Of a stretch of 64,000 nucleotides of DNA, positions 22,158 through 35,071 are shown piece after piece (the stretch's first letter is position 1; every line of letters starts with the position of its first letter). The stretch spans positions 62,001 to 126,000 of the forward strand of contig WOUQ01000006.1 of assembly GCA_009772925.1 (NCBI GenBank), written 5' to 3'. This stretch comes from a bacterium (GTDB lineage Bacteria; Pseudomonadota; Gammaproteobacteria; Burkholderiales; Thiobacillaceae). Made by a program: the position numbers and the translations under genes. Under the pieces are notes generated by a model. It was not told where the DNA came from, ran no database searches, and saw only the letters and a list, made by a program, of their open reading frames with translations.

Positions 22158-22237
22158 TCACACCTCCCCCCGGCAGTACCGCAACGGTTATTCCTGACCG
22201 CCCCAGGCATGGGCGGGCAAGCTATTTGGAGTTTGTC

Positions 22238-23773
<1,536 letters not shown>

Positions 23774-23791
23774 GAGGTACGCGCCCAGATA

Positions 23792-23817
23792 AAACGGCGG
23801 CCCGCGGGCCGCCGTTT
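23792..23817. terminator. Bidirectional intrinsic terminator (leuA / tetraheme cytochrome)
   Basis: A 26-base perfect palindrome with GGCGGCCCGCGGGCCGCC at the centre, flanked by AAAC and GTTT. It lies between two convergent genes and has T-rich tails on both strands. Confidence 0.8.
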
Positions 23818-23853
23818 GCATGCTGCATGCGCCAGTTCAGTGGCGCAGCCGGC

Positions 23854-24978
23854 TCAGCGCATGGGCTGGCTGGCGTAGTACTCAGCGATGGTCTGGATGT
23901 CGGCGTCGTTGAGCGGGGCCCCCATGGCGTGCATGGCGGACTGGGCGCGCTTGCCTTCGCGGTAATCCTTCAACGCCTTCACCAGATAGCCCACCGGCTG
24001 GCCTTCCAGGTGAGGTGCGGCCATGGTGTTGTCTTGTGCGGCCGGGCCATGGCACTTGTCGCAGCGTTCGGCCCATTGCGCGCCCGCGGTGGGCTTGCCG
24101 ATCACCGTCTTGGCGGGGCTCTGCACGCTGTAGAAGGCGGCGATGTGCTCCAGATCCTTGTCCTTGACTCCGGCGAGCATGGTCTTCATTTCGGGATGTC
24201 CGCGCATGCCGGCGAGATACTGCTTCATGGTCGTGAACAGGTAACGGGCATCCTGGCCCGCCAGGCTGGGCGTCTTGGCGTCGGCGCTTTGGCCTTGCTG
24301 GCCATGGCAGCCACCGCACTTGCCGGAGAGCGGCTCGCCCAGGGTGGCATCGCCGACCCCCGACTTCTCCCGCGTGGCGGCGGGTTGCGCGGCGAAATAC
24401 AGGGCGATGCCTTCCACCGCGACCATGTCCAGCTTGTCCACGTGAGCGGCCATCACGGCATCCTTGCGGTTGCCGCCATCCTTGTAGGCCAGGATGGCGG
24501 TCTTGAGGTAGCCGGGGTGCTGGCCCGCCAGGCTGGGCGTGCCCTTGATGCGGCTGTTGCCGTCCTCGCCGTGACAGGCGAAGCATGGGGCGGCGGCCAC
24601 CTTGCCGGCGGCCAGGGCGTCACCGCCTCCCATGGCGGCGGGCATGGCCGCTTTCTGGCTGGCGTAGTAGGCGCTGAGGTTGGCGACGTCGGCTTCACTC
24701 AGTTCCGTCGAAAGTTGCTGCAGGGCGACGTGCTGGCGGGCGCCGGTGCGGTAACCGTTGAGGGCGTTGAGCAGATACGCTTCCTTCTGGCCACCCAGGT
24801 TGGGGATGTCCGGGCCGGTGCCCTTGCCGTCGAGGCCATGGCAGCTGGCGCACTTGGCCTCGGCGACCGCCTTGCCGGCGGCCAGGTCGCTCTGCGGAGC
24901 GGGGGTTTCGGCGGGTTGTTCGCGCGAGCAGGCGGCGAGCAACAGGGAAGCAAGAAGCAGCGAGGGAAGATGTTTCAT
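23854..24978 (-). CDS. Tetraheme c-type cytochrome lipoprotein (tandem c4-like)
   Basis: Exported electron carrier of 374 residues. The leader LLLASLLLAACS has a lipobox (C17), so it is probably membrane-anchored on the periplasmic side. Four haem sites are present: CASCH 43-47, CFACH 132-136, CGGCH 221-225 and CDKCH 306-310, evenly spaced by about 85-90 residues. Each is followed by a class I cytochrome domain with a TPSLAGQ- or IPNLGGQ-like motif and a distal Met. This looks like two dihaem cytochrome c4 units fused. It lies 48 bases behind the monohaem membrane cytochrome gene, and both probably share the FNR-type promoter. Confidence 0.88.
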   Translation of the reverse strand: MKHLPSLLLASLLLAACSREQPAETPAPQSDLAAGKAVAEAKCASCHGLDGKGTGPDIPNLGGQKEAYLLNALNGYRTGARQHVALQQLSTELSEADVANLSAYYASQKAAMPAAMGGGDALAAGKVAAAPCFACHGEDGNSRIKGTPSLAGQHPGYLKTAILAYKDGGNRKDAVMAAHVDKLDMVAVEGIALYFAAQPAATREKSGVGDATLGEPLSGKCGGCHGQQGQSADAKTPSLAGQDARYLFTTMKQYLAGMRGHPEMKTMLAGVKDKDLEHIAAFYSVQSPAKTVIGKPTAGAQWAERCDKCHGPAAQDNTMAAPHLEGQPVGYLVKALKDYREGKRAQSAMHAMGAPLNDADIQTIAEYYASQPMR

Positions 24979-25026
24979 GATGGCCTCGGTCGTAGTCGTA
25001 GGTCGAAGGATCGGTAACTGGGTGGT

Positions 25027-25800
25027 TCAGCGCTGGATGCAGGGAACCCTGCCATCTTCTTCGGTGATCGCCAGAGGCGGCTTGAAGAACCACATTTGCC
25101 ACATCGAGATCAGCCACATGGCGGCGAAGGACAGGCCCATGAAGGCGCCGGAGATGATCACCACCCAGGCGAAGCCGGTCCACACCTTGGTCAGATACCA
25201 GGAGGCCACGTCGGTGATCAGCACCAGGAAGGGGGTGGCGATGAGCACGCATTTCAGCCAGGTCGGGCGCACGTAGGCGTGCGAGAAGATGTAGCCGACG
25301 ATGAAGAAGATGAAGGTGATGGAGAACAGGTGGATGTGGGACACGCGGACCAGGGTATGCAGGTTCATGCCCTCATCCTTGGCGGTGACCTTGGACACCC
25401 CCTCGAAGTTGGTGAAATTGGGCAGATGCGGGTTGGCCTCGGGTGTGTGGCACATCACGCAGTGTTCCTGCAGGATGGGATTGATCTTGCCCTCGAATTC
25501 CTCCTGCTTCGCGCCCGCGTGCAGCCAGTCGAAGATGACCTGGCGCTTTTCCGCCGGCAGCATGTCCGCCATGGAGGCGCGCAGGGCGGATTCCATCTTG
25601 GTGCCTTCCGGGTTGCCGCTGTAGGAGATCATCAGATCCTTCGCGGTGAGCATCGGCTTACCGTCCTTGCCCGCGTGGTTTTCCCACACCTGGATCATCG
25701 CCATCAGATAACCGATGCCGAAGACGATCAGCACCATGCTGAACAGCACGCGCATCGAAAGGGGCAGAAACTGGAAGTGGATGGATTTCACGGTGGTCAT
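25027..25800 (-). CDS. Membrane-bound monohaem c-type cytochrome, unknown complex
   Basis: 257 residues with one haem motif, CVMCH at 114-118. The first membrane helix is at residues about 17-37 (RVLFSMVLIVFGIGYLMAMI). A periplasmic segment carries the haem, then three further helices follow (HLFSITFIFFIVGYIFSH, CVLIATPFLVLITDVASWYL, AWVVIISGAFMGLSFAAMWL). Histidines in VRVSHIHLFS could be additional ligands. I do not recognise a characterised family. It begins the operon with the tetraheme cytochrome, under a predicted FNR-class promoter, so a role in low-oxygen or nitrogen-oxide respiration is inferred. Confidence 0.75.
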   Translation of the reverse strand: MTTVKSIHFQFLPLSMRVLFSMVLIVFGIGYLMAMIQVWENHAGKDGKPMLTAKDLMISYSGNPEGTKMESALRASMADMLPAEKRQVIFDWLHAGAKQEEFEGKINPILQEHCVMCHTPEANPHLPNFTNFEGVSKVTAKDEGMNLHTLVRVSHIHLFSITFIFFIVGYIFSHAYVRPTWLKCVLIATPFLVLITDVASWYLTKVWTGFAWVVIISGAFMGLSFAAMWLISMWQMWFFKPPLAITEEDGRVPCIQR

Positions 25801-25851
25801 GACGATACCCTTGAGGCTGAAGTGGAATATCAGAAATTGCTAATGCGTGGA

Positions 25852-25892
25852 ATGATATCCGGACCTCGAACTCGCGCATTGATATGGATCAA
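25852..25892 (-). promoter_or_regulatory. FNR/ANR/DNR-type site and class II promoter for the cytochrome operon
   Basis: TTGATATGGATCAA (25879-25892) matches the FNR consensus TTGAT-N4-ATCAA perfectly. On the minus strand, a TATCAT -10 element occupies 25857-25852. The expected start, near 25845, puts the box centre at about -40.5, the class II activation position. The cytochrome ATG is 45 bases further on. Confidence 0.7.
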
Positions 25893-25903
25893 CGGCGGTC
25901 GGG

Positions 25904-26263
25904 TTAGAGCCGTTCAGGGTTGCGGGTGTACAACGCGGCGGCGGCGAAAAACACGAGGGCGAGGAGGACTTCGAGCATGCCCAGGGTGGCCGCGAGACCC
26001 ATGTCGGACCAGGCCCGCACCACGCCCTCGGTGAAGTAGAGCCAGATCAGCAGGGTGGACCAGCGGTAGGTGTAGACACGGCCGTGCAGGATGCCGAACA
26101 GGGGCAGCAGCAGGGGCAGCACCTTCAGCACCAGCCAGGAACCGCCCGGGCGCAGCGGCGCCAGCCAGAGCTCCCAGGCCACGCCGAGAAAGATCAGGGC
26201 GATCAGGCTGGCCGAGGCGGCGTAACGGTAGTACGCGGGATTGATGCCCTTCAGGGTATGCAT
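25904..26263 (-). CDS. DUF2069 family membrane protein
   Basis: 119-residue integral membrane protein with four hydrophobic segments (SLIALIFLGVAWELWLAPL; VLKVLPLLLPLFGILHGRVY; LLIWLYFTEGVVRAWSD; LGMLEVLLALVFFAAAALY). The central LFGILHGRVYTYRW ... YFTEG is the DUF2069 signature. The function is unknown. The start is ATG 26263, five bases after the HugZ-like stop, so it is in an operon with hugZ-like and wrbA. DUF2069 next to wrbA is a recurrent proteobacterial pairing. Confidence 0.85.
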   Translation of the reverse strand: MHTLKGINPAYYRYAASASLIALIFLGVAWELWLAPLRPGGSWLVLKVLPLLLPLFGILHGRVYTYRWSTLLIWLYFTEGVVRAWSDMGLAATLGMLEVLLALVFFAAAALYTRNPERL

Positions 26264-26268
26264 GCCCG

Positions 26269-29751
<3,483 letters not shown>

Positions 29752-29833
29752 ATGCGGATACGCCGGCCATGGCTGGCGTGCCGGACGTAATGGCACTAAC
29801 CTTGGCGCCAACGTGTGACATGCCGCACCGCCG

Positions 29834-30259
29834 ATGACCCGCATCGATTTCTACTTCAACGCTCCGGCCAAGGCCGAGGTTGCCCGCCGGCTCGCCGCGA
29901 AAACCTTCCAGGCCGGCCAGCGGGCGCTGGTGTACAGCCGGCAGCCGGCGCGCTGCGAGGAGCTGGACGGCCTGTTCTGGACCGCCCAGCAACTCTCCTT
30001 CCTGCCGCACGTGCGTTGCGGCCATGCCCTGGCCGCTGAGACGCCCATCCTCATCGGCGACGATCCGGACCAGTTGGCCAGCGCCGACGTGCTCATCAAC
30101 CTGGAGGACGAGACGCCGGCTTTCTTCGGCCGCTTCGAGCGGGTGATGGAGATCGTCACCACCGACCCCGCCGACCGCGAACGCGCGCGCGCCCGGCTGC
30201 GCTTCTTCCGCGAGCGCGGCTACGCGGTGGATACCCACGATCTGGCGGCGGCGAAATGA
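29834..30259 (+). CDS. holC: DNA polymerase III chi subunit HolC
   Basis: Clamp-loader accessory subunit that binds single-strand-binding protein. 141 residues, opening MTRIDFYFNAPAKAEVARRL and containing LDGLFWTAQQLSFLPH and PILIGDD, typical for HolC. It ends overlapping the next gene by four bases and lies upstream of valS, the classic proteobacterial holC-valS neighbourhood. Confidence 0.92.
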   Translation: MTRIDFYFNAPAKAEVARRLAAKTFQAGQRALVYSRQPARCEELDGLFWTAQQLSFLPHVRCGHALAAETPILIGDDPDQLASADVLINLEDETPAFFGRFERVMEIVTTDPADRERARARLRFFRERGYAVDTHDLAAAK

Positions 30260-30669
30260 GCGAACAGAAGGGCGACCTGTTTGGCAAGATCGATGCCCTG
30301 CTCGACCGGCGTGCCCCCGATGCGCTGCTGGACAAGAGCCTCGAATTCGAGGATTTCCCCCTGCTCACCGAGGTGGTCGACGCGGCCGTGGTGGACGATG
30401 CGGAACAGAATGAGCGCCGTCACGGCGATCGGCGCGCCCTCGACCGGCGGCTGGGTGACCGCCGCCAGTCCGGACGCCGCGCCGGCGACCGCCAGGCCAC
30501 TCCGCCGCCACCCCTGCCGGCGGACATGAGCGCGGAGATGGAGCGTCTGGTGGTGGCCATGGAGCAACGGCTGACCGACATGTTCATCCGCCAGCAACTG
30601 CGCATGGAGGAATCGGTGCGCAAGGCCATCCGCGACGAAATGCAGCGGCCACGCGACGAGGAAAGCTGA
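30256..30669 (+). CDS. Unrecognised small protein with Arg/Asp-rich centre
   Basis: 137 residues between holC and valS, ATGA-coupled to holC. Three parts can be seen. The acidic N-terminus (KIDALLDRRAPDALLDKSL ... EFEDFPLLTEVVDAA) comes first. The centre is a strongly basic stretch of repeated DRR/GRR words (RRHGDRRALDRRLGDRR). The helical C-terminus (AEMERLVVAMEQRLTDMFIRQ) could form a coiled coil. I do not recognise a characterised family. The location suggests a replication-linked or nucleic-acid-associated role, but nothing more can be said. Confidence 0.7.
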   Translation: MSEQKGDLFGKIDALLDRRAPDALLDKSLEFEDFPLLTEVVDAAVVDDAEQNERRHGDRRALDRRLGDRRQSGRRAGDRQATPPPPLPADMSAEMERLVVAMEQRLTDMFIRQQLRMEESVRKAIRDEMQRPRDEES

Positions 30670-30696
30670 TCTCCGCGAGCGGGCCGGGGCTGCCCG

Positions 30697-30702
30697 TATA
30701 AT
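30697..30702 (+). promoter_or_regulatory. -10 element of the valS promoter
   Basis: A perfect TATAAT 64 bases before the valS ATG. The matching -35 is poor (CGCGAG at 17 bases), so the promoter is either weak or activator-dependent. The predicted start, near 30709, is just before the leader hairpin. Confidence 0.5.
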
Positions 30703-30720
30703 TTCGACCCTTCATTCATC

Positions 30721-30754
30721 CGAGGCGCGGCCCATTCCGCGCCTCGCGCTTTTC
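30721..30754 (+). terminator. Terminator-like hairpin in the valS leader
   Basis: CGAGGCGCGG (30721-30730) pairs perfectly with CCGCGCCTCG (30737-30746) around a 6-base loop, and CGCTTTTC follows. It lies between the TATAAT and the valS ATG at 30766. It may end holC transcription, attenuate valS, or both. Confidence 0.55.
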
Positions 30755-30765
30755 AGGACCGCAGC

Positions 30766-33582
30766 ATGGAACTCGCCAAATCCTTCGAACCCCACGACAT
30801 CGAAAAGCGCTGGTACGCCCACTGGGAAGGCGCCGGCTACTACGGCATGGGCCGGGAGGAGAACAGGCCCTTCTACTGCATCCTGCTGCCGCCGCCCAAC
30901 GTCACCGGCACCCTGCACATGGGCCACGCCTTCCAGCATGGCCTCATGGACGCGCTGACCCGTTACCACCGCATGCGTGGCGACAACACCCTGTGGCAGC
31001 CGGGCACCGACCACGCCGGCATCGCCACCCAGATCGTGGTGGAACGGCAGTTGGACGCGCATAAGGTGAGCCGCCACGACCTGGGTCGCGAGAAATTCCT
31101 GGAGAAGGTGTGGGAGTGGAAGGAGCACTCCGGCTCCACCATCACCCGGCAGATGCGCCGGCTGGGCACCTCACCCGATTGGTCCCGCGAGCGCTTCACC
31201 ATGGATGAGGGCCTGTCCCGCGCCGTCACCGAGGTCTTCGTGCGCCTCTACAACGAGGGCCTGATCTATCGTGGCAAGCGCCTGGTGAACTGGGACCCGG
31301 TGCTGCAGACCGCGGTGTCCGACCTGGAAGTGGTGAGCGAGGAGGAAGACGGCTTCATCTGGGAGATCCGCTACCCGCTGGAAGACGGCTCGGGTCATCT
31401 CACCGTCGCCACCACCCGCCCGGAAACCCTGCTGGGCGACACCGCCGTGGCCGTGAATCCGGCCGACGAGCGCTACACCCACCTCATCGGCAAGGCCGTG
31501 CGCCTGCCGGTGGCGGAACGGACCATCCCCATCATCGCCGACGACTACGTGGACCGGGAGTTCGGCACCGGCGTGGTGAAGATCACCCCCGCCCACGATT
31601 TCAACGACTGGCAGGTGGGCCAGCGCCACAAGCTTGCCGCCATCAACGTGCTGACCCTGGACGCGAAGATGAACGACCTCGCGCCCGCCGAATACCAGGG
31701 CCTGGACCGCTACGTCGCGCGCCAGAAGATCCTGGACGAACTGCAGGCCAAGGGCCTGCTGGTTTCCGCCAAGCCCCACAAGCTCCAGATTCCGCGCGGC
31801 GACCGTACCCACGCGGTCATCGAGCCCATGCTTACCGACCAGTGGTTCATGAGCATGGAAGGCCTGGCCAAGCAGGCACTGGGCGTGGTGGATTCCGGCG
31901 AACTGCGTTTCGTGCCGGAGAACTGGACCACCACCTACCGCCAGTGGCTGGAGAACATCCAGGACTGGTGCGTCTCCCGCCAGCTCTGGTGGGGTCACCG
32001 CATTCCCGCCTGGTACGACGAGGACGGCAACGTGTACGTCGGGCGCAATGAAGCGGAGATACGCGCCAACCCGGCCTACGCCTCACGCCTCAGCCCTCAC
32101 TCCTCACTGAAGCAGGACGAGGACGTGCTCGACACCTGGTTCTCCTCCGCCCTGTGGCCCTTCTCCACCCTGGGCTGGCCCGACGACACCTGGGAGCTGA
32201 AGCACTGCCTGCCCACCAGCGTGCTGGTCACCGGCTTCGACATCATTTTCTTCTGGGTGGCGCGCATGGTCATGCTGACCCTGCACTTCACCGGCAAGGT
32301 GCCCTTCCGCGACGTCTACGTCACCGGCCTGGTGCGGGATTCCCACGGCAACAAGATGTCCAAGTCCAAGGGCAACGTGCTGGACCCCATCGACCTGATC
32401 GACGGCATCAGCCTCGACGAGCTGGTGCAGAAGCGTACCTCGGGCCTCATGAACCCCAAGCAGGCGGCCGGCATCGAGAAGGCCACGCGCAAGGAATTCG
32501 CCGACGGCATTCCCAGCTTCGGCACCGACGCCCTGCGCTTCACCTTCGCCTCACTCGCCACGCATGGCCGCGACATCAAGTTCGACATGGCCCGCTGCGA
32601 GGGCTACCGCAACTTCTGCAACAAGCTGTGGAACGCCAGCCGCTTCGTGCTGATGAATGTGGGGAACGGGGAAACGGGAAACGGGAAACGGGAAATGCAA
32701 GTGCCCGCTCACGTTTCCCCTGAGCCGCGAAGCGGCGAGTCCCGTTTCCCTTTTCCCGCGAATCTCTCCTTCGTCGACCGCTGGATCCTGGCCCGCCTGG
32801 ATCAGGCCGTGGCCGAGGTACGGGCCGGCTTCGACCAGTATCGTTTCGACATGGCGGCCCGGGCGGTCTACGAGTTCGTCTGGGACGAGTACTGCGACTG
32901 GTACCTGGAACTGGCCAAGGTGCAGATCGCCCGCGGCGGCGCCGAGGCGGCCAGCACGCGGCACACCTTGCTTACCGTGCTGGAAACCCTGTTGCGGCTG
33001 GCCCATCCCATCATCCCCTTCGTCACCGAGGAACTCTGGCAGGCGGTGGCGCCCCTGGCGGGAAAACAGGGCGAAAGCATCATGCTGGCCCCCTATCCAG
33101 ACACCGAGCGGTTCCGCGCCGATCCCGCCGACCAGGCGGAGATGGCCGAACTCAAGGAACTGGTCAACGCCGTGCGCAACCTGCGTGGCGAGATGAGCCT
33201 GTCCCCGGCCCAGAAAGTGCCGCTCTACCTGGAAGGCGACGCCGGCCGGGCCGCCGCCTACGCGCCCTACATCGCCGCCCTGGGGCGCCTGTCCGGGGTG
33301 GAGGCGGTGGCCGCCCTGCCCGAGGGCGATGCTCCCGTTTCCGTGCTGGGCGACTGGCGTGTCATGCTGCACGTGGAAGTCGACCGCGAAGCGGAAAAGG
33401 CCCGCCTGGACAAGGAGATCGCCCGCCTGCAAGGGGAGATCACCAAGGCCGAGGGCAAGCTTGCCAACGCCAGCTTCGTCGACAAGGCACCCGCCGCGGT
33501 GGTGGAGCAGGAGCGCAAGCGCCTCGCCGATTTCGGCGCCACCCTCGACAAGTTGCGGACGCAGCGGCTGCGGATGGACTGA
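30766..33582 (+). CDS. valS: Valyl-tRNA synthetase with translated repeat insertions
   Basis: Class I aminoacyl-tRNA synthetase charging tRNA-Val, 938 residues. Present are the HIGH motif ([18 protein letters not shown]), the editing domain ([17 protein letters not shown]), the KMSKS motif ([14 protein letters not shown]), the anticodon-binding domain ([10 protein letters not shown] ... [12 protein letters not shown]) and the C-terminal coiled coil ([19 protein letters not shown]). Two stretches do not match the family: [10 protein letters not shown] near residue 443, encoded by a CCTCAC-type repeat, and about 35 residues after RFVLMN, encoded by the GGGAAAC-type palindrome. Both are in frame, so the gene should still be functional. 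Confidence 0.95.
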   Translation: MELAKSFEPHDIEKRWYAHWEGAGYYGMGREENRPFYCILLPPPNVTGTLHMGHAFQHGLMDALTRYHRMRGDNTLWQPGTDHAGIATQIVVERQLDAHKVSRHDLGREKFLEKVWEWKEHSGSTITRQMRRLGTSPDWSRERFTMDEGLSRAVTEVFVRLYNEGLIYRGKRLVNWDPVLQTAVSDLEVVSEEEDGFIWEIRYPLEDGSGHLTVATTRPETLLGDTAVAVNPADERYTHLIGKAVRLPVAERTIPIIADDYVDREFGTGVVKITPAHDFNDWQVGQRHKLAAINVLTLDAKMNDLAPAEYQGLDRYVARQKILDELQAKGLLVSAKPHKLQIPRGDRTHAVIEPMLTDQWFMSMEGLAKQALGVVDSGELRFVPENWTTTYRQWLENIQDWCVSRQLWWGHRIPAWYDEDGNVYVGRNEAEIRANPAYASRLSPHSSLKQDEDVLDTWFSSALWPFSTLGWPDDTWELKHCLPTSVLVTGFDIIFFWVARMVMLTLHFTGKVPFRDVYVTGLVRDSHGNKMSKSKGNVLDPIDLIDGISLDELVQKRTSGLMNPKQAAGIEKATRKEFADGIPSFGTDALRFTFASLATHGRDIKFDMARCEGYRNFCNKLWNASRFVLMNVGNGETGNGKREMQVPAHVSPEPRSGESRFPFPANLSFVDRWILARLDQAVAEVRAGFDQYRFDMAARAVYEFVWDEYCDWYLELAKVQIARGGAEAASTRHTLLTVLETLLRLAHPIIPFVTEELWQAVAPLAGKQGESIMLAPYPDTERFRADPADQAEMAELKELVNAVRNLRGEMSLSPAQKVPLYLEGDAGRAAAYAPYIAALGRLSGVEAVAALPEGDAPVSVLGDWRVMLHVEVDREAEKARLDKEIARLQGEITKAEGKLANASFVDKAPAAVVEQERKRLADFGATLDKLRTQRLRMD
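32082..32110 (+). repeat. CCTCAC-type short repeat inside valS
   Basis: The stretch contains the words CCTCACGCCTCAGCCCTCAC and TCCTCAC, a low-complexity direct repeat. It replaces the variable loop between GRNEAEIR and [12 protein letters not shown] of ValS and is translated as SRLSPHSSL. Confidence 0.5.
32657..32757 (+). repeat. GGGAAAC-type palindromic repeat inside valS
   Basis: The left arm is four to five copies of GGGAAAC. The centre is a GCCGC-GAA-GCGGC hairpin, and the right arm is CCCGTTTCCCTTTTCCCG. The same arrangement is found at 19377-19465. Within valS it adds the peptide [15 protein letters not shown] and following residues without shifting the frame. Confidence 0.7.
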
Positions 33583-33782
33583 AAGCAGCGGGGACGTGTA
33601 TCGGGCAAGACCCCGGCTTGTTCTCGGATTTACCCAGTCTATTCGTTCATAAGAACATTCGATTACACCTGTCTCGCGGGGGGTGGGTCTTTGCGGGTAA
33701 CATTCGCGCCTATTTGGCCGGGCCGTTTCAGCCTGTCCGGTCTCGCGAAATTCCTGCAGTCTTCACCCATCGGAGGCGAACC

Positions 33783-35066
33783 ATGACGTCCATCGTTGCG
33801 ACCAACCAGACCATCCTGGTCGTGGGCGGCGGCATCTCCGGCATGACGGCGGCGCTCGAAGCGGCCGAAACCGGAAAGCAAGTCGTGCTGGTGGAGAAGA
33901 ACCCGTACCTGGGCGGCCGCACCGTCCAGCTCTACCGGTACTTCCCCAAGATGTGCCACCCCACCTGCGGCCTGGAAATCAACCTGCGCCGCCTCAAGGC
34001 CAATCCCCGCATCCAGGTGCTGACCCTGGCGGAAGTGACTGGCATCACCGGCAGCAAGGGCGCCTACAGCGTCTCCGTCAAGCTGAAGCCGCGCTACGTG
34101 AATACCAACTGCACTGCTTGCGGCGAGTGCGGCAAGGCGGTGCAGACCGAGATCGCCGACGCGTTCAACTACAACCTGGGCAAGATCAAGGCGGCTTATC
34201 TGCCGTCCAGCATGGCCTATCCCCAGCGTTACGTGATCGACCCGTCGATCATCGGCACGCCCGACGCCGAGCGCGCCAAGGCCGCCTGCAAGTACGACGC
34301 GGTGAACCTGGACGACCAGGAAGAAGTCATCAGCCTGAACGCCGGCGCCATCGTCTGGGCCACCGGCTGGCAGCCCTACGACGCTTCCAAGATCGTCTAC
34401 TACGGCTACGACCGCTTCGCCAACGTCATCAGCAACGTCGAATTCGAGCGCCTGGCCGATCCGCATGGCCCCACCGGCGGCAGGATCCTGCGTCCCTCAG
34501 ACGGCAAGGAAGCGAAGAACATCGCCTTCATCCAGTGTGCCGGCTCCCGCGACGAGAACCACCTGCGTCACTGTTCCCGCTTCTGCTGCATGGGCTCGCT
34601 GAAGCAGACCCACTACGTGCAGGAGAAGTACGGCGACGCGGGCAAATCGACCATCTACTACATCGACATCCGCGCCATCGACCGCTTCGAGGACTTCTAC
34701 CAGAAGGTGAAGGCCAACCCCAACGTCAGCTTCGTCAAGTCGAAGGTGGCGCGCATCACCGAGGACAAGGACGGCAACCCCGTCTGCAACGGCGTCGACA
34801 CCGAGGGCTACGTGCGCTACGCCAACGCCCATGACCTGGTGGTGCTGGCCCTGGGCATGGAGCCGTCGGTGAAGGGTGTGGAAATCCCCGCCGAGGTGAT
34901 GTCGGACTCCTCCGGCTTCATCATGGCTGATCCGGCCAACGCCGGCATCTTCGGCGCCGGCTGCGCCACCAACGCGCTGGATGTGAACCGCGCCGTGCAA
35001 AGCGCCACCGCGGCCGCGCTGCGGGCCATCCAGGTCGTCAACAAAGTCGCCCGCGCGGAGGCTTGA
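33783..35066 (+). CDS. qmoA: Quinone-interacting membrane-bound oxidoreductase subunit QmoA (HdrA-like)
   Basis: FAD-binding HdrA-type flavoprotein that passes electrons to or from APS reductase in dissimilatory sulfur metabolism. 427 residues: dinucleotide motif ILVVGGGISGMTAALEA, EKNPYLGGRTVQLYRYFPKM, CHPTCGLEINLRR, NCTACGECGKAV, and the HdrA signature HCSRFCCMGSLKQTHYVQ. I use ATG 33783, which has CGGAGGCGAACC just upstream; the frame is open to 33618 without conserved residues. The adjacent qmoB starts six bases past the stop. The aprBA genes are not in this window. Confidence 0.92.
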   Translation: MTSIVATNQTILVVGGGISGMTAALEAAETGKQVVLVEKNPYLGGRTVQLYRYFPKMCHPTCGLEINLRRLKANPRIQVLTLAEVTGITGSKGAYSVSVKLKPRYVNTNCTACGECGKAVQTEIADAFNYNLGKIKAAYLPSSMAYPQRYVIDPSIIGTPDAERAKAACKYDAVNLDDQEEVISLNAGAIVWATGWQPYDASKIVYYGYDRFANVISNVEFERLADPHGPTGGRILRPSDGKEAKNIAFIQCAGSRDENHLRHCSRFCCMGSLKQTHYVQEKYGDAGKSTIYYIDIRAIDRFEDFYQKVKANPNVSFVKSKVARITEDKDGNPVCNGVDTEGYVRYANAHDLVVLALGMEPSVKGVEIPAEVMSDSSGFIMADPANAGIFGAGCATNALDVNRAVQSATAAALRAIQVVNKVARAEA

Positions 35067-35071
35067 GAAAA

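Noticed and set aside
29761-29785. Hairpin after sucD (ACGCC ... GGCGT) as terminator
   Set aside because: The stem is short and imperfect and no T-run follows. holC may be co-transcribed.
33618-33782. Extended QmoA start at 33618
   Set aside because: A good Shine-Dalgarno lies before 33783, where the conserved N-terminus begins; the extra residues lack similarity. I also found no convincing promoter in this 200-base gap.
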